Below, one piece after another: positions 30,999 through 36,746 of a stretch of 36,746 nt of DNA (position 1 is the first letter of the stretch; every line of letters starts with the position of its first letter). Both the position numbers and the translations under genes were made by a program. The notes beneath the pieces were generated by a model. The model was not told the origin of the DNA and did no database searches. It saw only the letters and a list, made by a program, of their open reading frames with translations. The stretch is from Betaproteobacteria bacterium. Lineage in GTDB: Bacteria; Pseudomonadota; Gammaproteobacteria; Burkholderiales; SG8-39. The stretch is taken from the NCBI GenBank assembly GCA_025358705.1, contig JANYII010000016.1, positions 1 through 36,746 of the forward strand, in the 5' to 3' direction.

Positions 30999-31382
30999 AT
31001 GCGAATCTGGCTGAAGCATGCTCTCGCCGTTCTAACGCTTTTTATTGCCTTTGGCGCAGCGGCGGGCGAACAGGACTACGACAAGGCCGCGTTCGAAAAG
31101 TCCCTGGCCGAAGGCAAACCGGTGATTGTCGAATTTTTCGCCGACTGGTGCCCGACCTGCAAGGCGCAAAAGCCCATCGTGCAGGAGCTGATGCGCGACG
31201 CGAAAATGAAGGAGGTTACGCTGTTCGTGGCCGACTACGATAAGGAAAGGGATCTGAAAAAGGCGCTGCGCGTGTCCCAGCAGAGCACTTTCGTCGTGTT
31301 CAAGGGCGGCAAGGAGGTCGCGCGCTCGACCGGCCAGACCCGTAAAGCGGATCTGGAAGCGACTTTCGCCAAGGCAAACTGA
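30999..31382 (+). CDS. Exported thioredoxin-fold protein
   Basis: 127 aa. Signal peptide MRIWLKHALAVLTLFIAFGAAAG, then a DsbD-gamma-like thioredoxin domain with VIVEFFADWCPTCKAQKPIV (redox motif CPTC) and STFVVFKGGKEVARSTG (Thr in place of the usual cis-Pro-preceding residue, Q-Q-S-T-F). It probably passes reducing power from the CcdA-like membrane protein encoded 24 bp downstream to periplasmic thiols. Strong AGGAGAAGG ribosome-binding site. Confidence 0.9.
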   Translation: MRIWLKHALAVLTLFIAFGAAAGEQDYDKAAFEKSLAEGKPVIVEFFADWCPTCKAQKPIVQELMRDAKMKEVTLFVADYDKERDLKKALRVSQQSTFVVFKGGKEVARSTGQTRKADLEATFAKAN

Positions 31383-31406
31383 AGGCTTGCACGGGACGCC
31401 GGCCTG

Positions 31407-32135
31407 ATGGATTTCGGGCCCGGTACTTACGGGCTGGGTTATGTCGCCGGGCTGCTGACGACGCTTTCCCCCTGCGTCCTGCCCCTGGTGCCGATCGTCG
31501 CCGCCACCGCGCTGGCGGCGCACCGGCTCGGACCCTGCGCGCTTGCGCTCGGCCTGACGGTCTCGTTTGCCGCAGTCGGCATATTCGTTGCGGCGCTCGG
31601 CGCTTCGCTCGGCCTGGACCAGGCGCTCTTCCGCAACATCGCCGCAACCGTTCTGATCGCGTTCGGCGTCCTGTTGCTTTCGACCAGGCTTCAGGAGCGT
31701 ATCGCGACGGCGGCGTCAGGCTTGAGCGCAGCGGGCGATGGCTTGATTGTCCGCCTGAATCTGGACGGCCTGGCGGGTCAGTTCATCGTCGGCCTGGTGC
31801 TGGGCATCGTCTGGTCGCCTTGCGTCGGCCCCACGCTCGGGGCCGCGACGACGCTGGCGTCGCAGGGCCAGAGCCTGGCGCAGATTTCCCTCCTCATGGT
31901 GATTTTCGGCCTTGGCGCCGGCACCCCGCTGGTCGCGCTCGGCTCAGTGTCGCGCGCCACCATGATCCGGCTGCGCGGCAGCATGCTCTCGACGGGCAAG
32001 TTTGGAAAATTCGTACTTGGCATTGTTCTCGTGCTGCTGGGCATCGCCATCCTGAGCGGATTCGACAAGTCCTTCGAGGCCTGGGCCGTCGGCATCTATC
32101 CGGATTGGCTTAACGATCTGACTACTCGCTTTTGA
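31407..32135 (+). CDS. ccdA: CcdA/DsbD-type thiol-redox membrane protein
   Basis: 242 aa, six or seven hydrophobic helices. The two redox cysteines lie in the paired SPC motifs LTTLSPCVLPLVP and GIVWSPCVGPTLGA, at the starts of the first and fourth helices, as in CcdA and the beta domain of DsbD. It moves electrons from cytoplasmic thioredoxin across the inner membrane. With the adjacent exported thioredoxin it makes a two-gene reductase module; no cytochrome c maturation genes are near, so a role in metal- or oxidant-stressed thiols is as likely. Confidence 0.9.
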   Translation: MDFGPGTYGLGYVAGLLTTLSPCVLPLVPIVAATALAAHRLGPCALALGLTVSFAAVGIFVAALGASLGLDQALFRNIAATVLIAFGVLLLSTRLQERIATAASGLSAAGDGLIVRLNLDGLAGQFIVGLVLGIVWSPCVGPTLGAATTLASQGQSLAQISLLMVIFGLGAGTPLVALGSVSRATMIRLRGSMLSTGKFGKFVLGIVLVLLGIAILSGFDKSFEAWAVGIYPDWLNDLTTRF

Positions 32136-32149
32136 ACACCGACCAATAA

Positions 32150-32833
32150 TCAGCCCCTAAGCGCACCCGCCACACTGTCCACCACTGCGGCATTGGCGCC
32201 GACGATCCCGACGCTGCCCCAGCGCAGCGGCACCACGCTCGCGTACATGCCGTCATGTGCGGCGCGCGCCCGCGCGGGCATGGGCGTGTCCGGCATGATC
32301 AGCAACGTCACCTTGTCCTGCGGCACCATCAACACCACGTGGTAGGCGGTACCGCCCTGAAACGGGCAGGGGCCGATGTGCATGACCTTGCCGATCCCGT
32401 CCAGGCGTTCGAGCGGCAGCGAATCGGCCAGAATACGCGCGGCTTCGGCGCGCGGCATCGCCCCCATCATGATCGACTTGGCCTCGTCCTTCATCACAAA
32501 ATCGATGCAGGCCATCGCCATCGGATCATCCCGCCCGCGCCACGCATACAGTCCAAGTCCGATCGCGCCCACCGCCACTGCTGCGGCGGCAAGCAGACGC
32601 CGCCTGTCCTGGCGAGGCGTTTCGATCGAGCCGGTTGCCGGCAACGTTTCGAGAAGCCGATCCGCGAAGCGCGCGGGAACCGGCGCCTCGAGGGCACCGC
32701 GCAGTTGGACCTCGAAATCCGCGTGCCCCTCGATCAGCTCGGCACAGGCGATGCAGGTCATGCGGTGTTCGCGCATCGCATCGTTCTCGCCGTCTCCAGA
32801 CAGAAGGATGCGCCGGTAATCCAGGCAATTCAT
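32150..32833 (-). CDS. DUF3379 protein, likely membrane anti-sigma factor
   Basis: 227 aa from ATG 32833, overlapping the sigma gene stop (ATGA). The N-terminus has MNCLDYRRILL and REHRMTCIACAELIEGH: H23-x3-C27-x2-C30 is the zinc anti-sigma (ZAS) motif. One transmembrane helix follows (RRLLAAAAVAVGAIGLGLYAW, about 78-98), then a periplasmic DUF3379 domain with MACIDFVMKDEAKSIMMGAM and IGPCPFQGGTAYHVVLM, rich in Met and with two cysteines. It probably holds one or both upstream ECF factors at the membrane; the Met/Cys-containing outer domain could sense metal or oxidation (inference). Confidence 0.82.
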   Translation of the reverse strand: MNCLDYRRILLSGDGENDAMREHRMTCIACAELIEGHADFEVQLRGALEAPVPARFADRLLETLPATGSIETPRQDRRRLLAAAAVAVGAIGLGLYAWRGRDDPMAMACIDFVMKDEAKSIMMGAMPRAEAARILADSLPLERLDGIGKVMHIGPCPFQGGTAYHVVLMVPQDKVTLLIMPDTPMPARARAAHDGMYASVVPLRWGSVGIVGANAAVVDSVAGALRG

Positions 32834-33342
32834 GACCGCTCTCCTTTGCGCTCTTTCGCCCCAGCAGGCAGCACCAGCCGCTTCAGCGCCTGGCGGGCGC
32901 GCGTGAGCCGCGTCATCACCGCCCCCTCGGTCGTCTCCAACATTCTCGCGATCTCGGCGCAGGTGAATCCGCCGAGCACCTGCAGCGCCAGCGGCTCCGC
33001 ATACGATACCGGGAGCGCCATCAGCGCATCGCGCATTTCCACGGCAAAAGGGCTGGATCGCTCGTCGATAACATCGATTTCGGCCGCATCCACCCCGCCA
33101 TGGCGCGCGTCCTGGGCTGTCGCGCGATGGAATTCGTTCTTGACGATCGAGAACAACCAGGATTTCACCGCCGCCCGGTCCCTGACCTGGGGGAATGCGC
33201 GCCAGCCACGCAGCAGCGCCTCCTGGACGACGTCTTCGGCCTGCTGCCGGTTGCGCGTCAGCCAATAGGCATATCGAAACAGGTCGCCGGCATGCGCCCT
33301 GACCGCGTCGTCGAACGAGACCCCGCCACTGTCGGCGTTCAC
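32830..33342 (-). CDS. ECF sigma factor (second of tandem pair)
   Basis: 170 aa from GTG 33342, which overlaps the upstream sigma gene stop (GTGA); the longer track ORF is antisense-frame noise upstream of this. Region 2: LFRYAYWLTRNRQQAEDVVQEALLRGWRAF and KSWLFSIVKNEFHRA; region 4: LPVSYAEPLALQVLGGFTCAEIARMLETTEGAVMTRLTRARQALKRLV. Pairs with the DUF3379 protein 4 bp overlapped downstream, an order seen for this sigma type. Promoter specificity unknown. Confidence 0.9.
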   Translation of the reverse strand: MNADSGGVSFDDAVRAHAGDLFRYAYWLTRNRQQAEDVVQEALLRGWRAFPQVRDRAAVKSWLFSIVKNEFHRATAQDARHGGVDAAEIDVIDERSSPFAVEMRDALMALPVSYAEPLALQVLGGFTCAEIARMLETTEGAVMTRLTRARQALKRLVLPAGAKERKGERS

Positions 33343-33869
33343 TGCGCCGTCCAGCCCGCGGGATACGATTTCCGGATCCGCGACCGCGCGCGGTGCAGCA
33401 TGACCGCGCAGTTGGACTTGGAGACGGCCAGAGCGCGGCAGGTTTCGACCGTGTTCAGCCCCATGACCGCGCGCAGGAAAAACGCTTCCCCCGTGCGCCC
33501 GGGCAGTTGGCATATGCAACGCTCAAGCTCTTCCAGGCGCCGCCGACGCTCCAGCGCCTTCTCCGGATCGTCATAGGAGGAAAAATGCGAGCCATCGGAC
33601 TCCAGGGGCGTACCGTCGTTGTCCATTTCATGCCACTGGTCCCGGACGGACCGTCTGACGCAATCGACGATCTTATGCTTGAGGATGCCGGTGAGCCAGC
33701 TATAAAGCGATGAGCCCCCGGTGAACGTGCCGATATTCTCGATCGCAGCGAGCAGCGTTTCCTGTACCGCATCCTCGGCGTGCGCGGCATTGACCAGACG
33801 GGACCGGGCGAAGCGGACCAGTTTCGGGCGGTATTGCACCAGGTCTTCGGCTCGATGAGCGGCGGTCAT
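33339..33869 (-). CDS. ECF sigma factor (first of tandem pair)
   Basis: 176 aa. Region 2: LVRFARSRLVNAAHAEDAVQETLLAAIENIGTF and SLYSWLTGILKHKIVDCVRR; region 4: LPGRTGEAFFLRAVMGLNTVETCRALAVSKSNCAVMLHRARSRIRKSYPAGW. It clearly differs from the sigma factor that follows in the same operon, with which it shares a GTGA overlap. An ECF-type promoter identical in key bases to that of the bufferin operon lies just upstream (33905-33878), so it is probably autoregulated and drives bufA-bufC. There is no Shine-Dalgarno; the transcript would be nearly leaderless. Confidence 0.9.
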   Translation of the reverse strand: MTAAHRAEDLVQYRPKLVRFARSRLVNAAHAEDAVQETLLAAIENIGTFTGGSSLYSWLTGILKHKIVDCVRRSVRDQWHEMDNDGTPLESDGSHFSSYDDPEKALERRRRLEELERCICQLPGRTGEAFFLRAVMGLNTVETCRALAVSKSNCAVMLHRARSRIRKSYPAGWTAQ

Positions 33870-33877
33870 TGAAGAAT

Positions 33878-33905
33878 AGACCCGGCCGCGGGCCCATTCC
33901 TTACA
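33878..33905 (-). promoter_or_regulatory. ECF-type promoter of the tandem sigma genes
   Basis: On the minus strand TGTAAGGAAT (33905-33896), 14 bp, GTCT (33881-33878); the spacer is GC-rich, as at the bufferin promoter. The predicted start of transcription is about 33871, within 2-3 bases of the sigma ATG at 33869. It lies in the 63-bp gap shared with the divergent SDR gene. Confidence 0.72.
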
Positions 33906-33932
33906 ATGCGAACTCCCAAAAAGGAGAAATGC

Positions 33933-34682
33933 ATGAAGTCATTCGATCTTTCCGGCCGCGTCGCGATCGTCACCGGCGGCAACGGCGGCATTGGGCAGGG
34001 CATGGCGCGCGGACTCGCCGCGGCGGGCGCAAAGGTGATTGTCGCGGGACGCAACGCGCAGAAGAGCGCTGCCGCGGCGAAAGAGATCCGCGGCGACGCG
34101 ATCGAGGTCGACGTCAAGAGCGAAGAATCGCTCAAGGCCCTCATCGCCGGGACGGTCAAGCGCCACGGCAGGCTCGACATCCTCGTCAACAACGCCGGCA
34201 TCAACATCCGCAAGCAGCCGCAGGAATACACGCTCGCCGAGTACCACGAGGTCATGAACACCAACCTCACCAGCGCGTTCAACCTCTCGCAGCTCGCCTA
34301 CCCCGAGATGAAGAAGGCCGGCGGCGGCAAGATCATCAACATCGGCTCGATGATGTCGATTTTCGGCGCGTCGTTCACCACGCCCTACGCCACCTCCAAG
34401 GGCGGCATCGTGCAGATGAGCCGCGCCATGGCCTGCGCCTGGGCGAAGGACAACATCCAGGTAAACAGCGTGCTGCCGGGCTGGATCGACACCGAACTCA
34501 CGCGCGGCGCGCGCCAGCAGATAGACGGATTGCACGAGCGCGTCCTCGCGCGCACGCCCGCCGGGCGCTGGGGCGATCCGGGCGACTTCGCGGGCATTGC
34601 GGTTTTTCTTGCGAGCGCTGCTTCTGATTTCCTGACTGGAACTGCTATTCCCGTGGACGGAGGGTATTCAATCCAGGGATAG
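33933..34682 (+). CDS. SDR-family NAD(P)-dependent oxidoreductase
   Basis: 249 aa from ATG 33933 with AAGGAGA upstream. Classical SDR: VAIVTGGNGGIGQGMA cofactor loop, NNAGI, Ser in INIGSMMSIFG, Y152-x3-K156 in PYATSKGG, and the C-terminal GTAIPVDGGYSIQG. Closest in feel to 2-deoxy-D-gluconate 3-dehydrogenase/gluconate 5-dehydrogenase-type SDRs, but substrates of this fold are hard to predict. It diverges from the ECF sigma genes and ends 16 bp from the convergent hflX. Confidence 0.9.
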   Translation: MKSFDLSGRVAIVTGGNGGIGQGMARGLAAAGAKVIVAGRNAQKSAAAAKEIRGDAIEVDVKSEESLKALIAGTVKRHGRLDILVNNAGINIRKQPQEYTLAEYHEVMNTNLTSAFNLSQLAYPEMKKAGGGKIINIGSMMSIFGASFTTPYATSKGGIVQMSRAMACAWAKDNIQVNSVLPGWIDTELTRGARQQIDGLHERVLARTPAGRWGDPGDFAGIAVFLASAASDFLTGTAIPVDGGYSIQG

Positions 34683-34698
34683 CCCGCCGTCGAAAGCG

Positions 34699-35994
34699 TT
34701 ACTTTGTCCTCTTCTTGCGGACCTCTGGCGTGGGTCCAAGCTGCTCGCGCAAGCGCTTCACGGCCTCGGGTTCGCCGCGGACTTTGAAGAACGTGCCGTC
34801 GTTGCCACCGCGCTCTTCCAGCACTTCGCAGTTGGAGAAAATCTCCCCGCGCAGCTTTTGCGCCGACCAGGGCAGGAAGAGCTCGGTTTCGACGAGGTCT
34901 TTCTGGAAGAAGGCAACGATCGCGGCGCGCAGCTTCGCGATGTCGCCCTCGCGGCGCGCGCTCATCACGACGCACTTCGGGTACAGCGCACGCAGTGCCG
35001 CTTCATCGCCGCCGCGGTCAATCTTGTTGAACACGTACAGGCGCGGCACGCCCTCGGCGCCGATCTCGTCCAGTACCTTCTCCGTTACCGCGAGCTGGCG
35101 CTCATAGCCCGGGTCGCTCGCGTCGACGACGTGCAGCAGGAGCGAGGCCTCGAGTGCCTCGTCCAGCGTGGACTTGAACGAAGCCACCAGGCCGTGCGGC
35201 AGGTTCTTGATGAAGCCGACCGTGTCGCTGACCAGCACGCGCGGCACGCTTTCGGGATGCAGCGCGCGCACGGTGGTGTCGAGCGTCGCGAAGAGCTTGT
35301 TGGCGACCAGCGCCTCGCTGCCGGTGAGCGCGCGCATCAGGGTGGATTTTCCCGCGTTGGTGTAGCCGACCAGCGCGACGCGCGAGAGACCCGGACGTTC
35401 CTGCCGCCGCGCGCGTTGCGTCTTGCGCTCGGCGCCCATCGCGGCGAGTTCCTTTTCCAGTTCCGAAATGCGGTCGCGGATCTTGCGCCGGTCGAGCTCG
35501 GTACGCGACTCGCTCGCGCCTCGGCCGCCGACGCCGCTGCGCCCGCGGCCCTGCGGCCCGGCGAGCTTCGCCGCTTCGCGCATGCGCGGCGCCATGTAGC
35601 CGAGGCGCGCGATCTCGACCTGCGCGCGCGCGGCACGGGAGCGTGCGTGGCGGTGGAAGATCTCGAGGATGACCATGGTGCGGTCCATGACTTCGCAATC
35701 GGTCTCCTTCTCGAGGTTGCGCGCCTGCGAAGGGGAGATTTCATGGTCGACGAGGATCAGGTCGGCGTCCTCCGCGAGGCTCTTCAGCTCCTCGCGCTTG
35801 CCGGTGCCGAAGTAGGCCGTCTGGTCGAACTGGGCCCGCTTCTGCGTGAAGGTGCCCACGACCTCGAAGCCGAGCGTCTTCGCGAGCTGGCCAAGCTCGG
35901 CCAGCGAGGCATCGAATTCAAGGTCACTTGTGTCCTGCCGGTGGACGGCCGACACGATGGCGCGCTTCGGCTTGTCTTTGGTTTCTTGCGTCAT
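34699..35994 (-). CDS. hflX: Ribosome-associated GTPase HflX
   Basis: 431 aa. N-terminal HflX domain with FGTGKREELKSLAEDADLILVDHEISPSQARNLEKETDCEVMDRTMVILEIFHRHARSRAARAQVEIA, a Gly-rich linker GPQGRGRSGVGGRGASESRTELDRRKIRDRI, then the G domain: G1 GYTNAGKST, G3 DTVGFI, G4 NKID, G5 SAR. HflX splits stalled ribosomes under stress. Here it is not beside hfq or hflKC as in many proteobacteria, so it could be a second or relocated copy. Confidence 0.95.
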   Translation of the reverse strand: MTQETKDKPKRAIVSAVHRQDTSDLEFDASLAELGQLAKTLGFEVVGTFTQKRAQFDQTAYFGTGKREELKSLAEDADLILVDHEISPSQARNLEKETDCEVMDRTMVILEIFHRHARSRAARAQVEIARLGYMAPRMREAAKLAGPQGRGRSGVGGRGASESRTELDRRKIRDRISELEKELAAMGAERKTQRARRQERPGLSRVALVGYTNAGKSTLMRALTGSEALVANKLFATLDTTVRALHPESVPRVLVSDTVGFIKNLPHGLVASFKSTLDEALEASLLLHVVDASDPGYERQLAVTEKVLDEIGAEGVPRLYVFNKIDRGGDEAALRALYPKCVVMSARREGDIAKLRAAIVAFFQKDLVETELFLPWSAQKLRGEIFSNCEVLEERGGNDGTFFKVRGEPEAVKRLREQLGPTPEVRKKRTK

Positions 35995-36022
35995 GGGGCG
36001 CGCAGCCTACCAGTGAAACCCG

Positions 36023-36511
36023 TCAAAGTCCCAATTCCCACACCTCGGCTACCAGGCGCTTGCCGAAACTGCGGTGCTTTTCGCTCGACACCCTGCGGAA
36101 TCCCTCCGCCTGGTAGATGGCGCGGGCGGCGGCAAGGTGGCTTTGCGTCCAGAGCGCCATCTTCCGGTAGCCGGCCGCGCGCGCGAAGCGGATGCAAGCC
36201 CGCGTCAGCCGCCTGCCCAGCCCCTGGCCGCGCGCCTTGGGATGGATGATCAGCAGGCGCAGCTTCGACACGGTGCGCGACTTCCGCACGAGGAAAACCG
36301 AGCCCACGACTTCGCCACCCATCTCCGCGATCCAGCAACGCTCGAGCTTCGGCTTGAAATCGCGCACGAAGTCCGCGACTATTTCCGCCACCAGCGCCTC
36401 GAAAGTCGTGTCGTAGCCGAATTCCTTCGCGTACAGCTCGCCGTGAAGCTGGACGACGCGACCCATGTCGCCCGGGCGCGGATCCCTGAACCGGATGTTC
36501 TTTTTCTTCAT
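36023..36511 (-). CDS. GNAT-family N-acetyltransferase
   Basis: 162 aa from ATG 36511 (MKKKNIRFRDPRPGDMG); the track start is too early. Motif A is LRLLIIHPKARGQGLGRRLTRACI and motif B is ALWTQSHLAAARAIYQAEGFRRV, ending with the family's YxxxGF. The LHGELYAKEFGYDTTFEALVAEIVADF start is like the C-terminal half of MarR-GNAT fusion proteins, here without the MarR part. Substrate unknown. Lies 28 bp upstream of hflX on the same strand. Confidence 0.88.
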   Translation of the reverse strand: MKKKNIRFRDPRPGDMGRVVQLHGELYAKEFGYDTTFEALVAEIVADFVRDFKPKLERCWIAEMGGEVVGSVFLVRKSRTVSKLRLLIIHPKARGQGLGRRLTRACIRFARAAGYRKMALWTQSHLAAARAIYQAEGFRRVSSEKHRSFGKRLVAEVWELGL

Positions 36512-36592
36512 CGAAGGTAGTACTCTGCGCACCGGGAGAATGTCGACAATGCTAGCGCGTTTTATTCGTGCCACCACCTGCCGGGAGAAACC

Positions 36593-36746
36593 ATGAATCT
36601 GCAAAAGACCGTCCTCGCCCTCTCGTTCTCGCTCTGCGCCGGGTCGCTGAGTGCCACCGAACCCGCCGGCGTCCTGGCCCAGTCAAGGAAGAACACGCCG
36701 CAGCCGCCCTGGCTGCAGGGCGACCAGTGGGACATGGCCAACACCC
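36593..36746 (+). CDS. Exported protein, N-terminal fragment (3' end cut by window)
   Basis: ATG 36593 with GGGAGA 4-10 bp upstream opens a frame to the window edge. MNLQKTVLALSFSLCAGSLSA is a plausible signal peptide; then QSRKNTPQPPWLQGDQWDMANT. The mature start, with PPW and a W-D-M-A-N turn, reminds me of exported cyclase-family (kynurenine-formamidase-like) proteins, but 51 residues are not enough to say. Diverges from the GNAT gene. Confidence 0.6.
   Translation, partial: MNLQKTVLALSFSLCAGSLSATEPAGVLAQSRKNTPQPPWLQGDQWDMANT

Overview
The window looks like a chromosomal piece of a GC-rich betaproteobacterium, probably Burkholderiales-like or a related uncultured lineage. The evidence is the uniformly GC-rich coding, three solitary Bug-family (tripartite tricarboxylate receptor) solute-binding proteins, a LysR regulator facing a DUF2917/GNAT pair, and many short, tightly packed operons with 4-bp ATGA/GTGA overlaps. 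No tRNA, rRNA, insertion sequence or CRISPR array was seen. Both ends cut through genes.

Left part (1-13131). An edge-truncated FAD dehydrogenase (TcuA-like) converges on a LysR gene, which diverges from DUF2917-GNAT. A Bug receptor, an N-acyl-D-amino-acid deacylase and a dienelactone-hydrolase-like protein form a catabolic unit. MarR-GST-DODA dioxygenase is an operon behind a doubled TTGCAA-type operator. A periplasmic Vgb-like propeller, an uncharacterised transglutaminase-like protein, a second Bug receptor, an exported MsrB, an orphan MlaF ATPase and a TylF-type methyltransferase follow.

Middle (13139-24454). At 13139-14194 lie shrunken remnants of three transporter genes (MFS, RND pump, NodT-type outer-membrane factor) reduced to about 1 kb. 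Next is a minus-strand operon headed by an ArsR regulator and made of single-domain proteins: four SRPBCC/START-like, two VOC/PhnB-like and a frameshifted DUF1428 gene. Then come SrkA kinase, a fused membrane/spermidine-synthase protein, a perfect 29-bp hairpin between two convergent genes, and a Bug receptor-hydroxyacid dehydrogenase-EamA-histidine phosphatase operon.

Right part (24564-36746). The most interesting piece is a minus-strand bufferin operon: a 47-aa lipoprotein with hexapeptide MKKEEM repeats (not in the ORF track), a six-cysteine BufA2-like precursor, a DUF692/MNIO enzyme (BufB) and a DUF2063 partner (BufC). Upstream of it is an element TGTAAGGAAT-N14-GTCT. The same element with the same spacing lies about 5.9 kb away in front of two tandem, overlapping ECF sigma factors followed by a DUF3379 protein with an HxxxCxxC anti-sigma motif. 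A weaker version precedes a thioredoxin/CcdA pair between them. I infer one local ECF regulon tying metal-binding peptide production to envelope thiol redox. TetR-peroxiredoxin-HAD (with a perfect 18-bp operator palindrome), a diverged metallophosphoesterase, an SDR, HflX and a GNAT complete the window.
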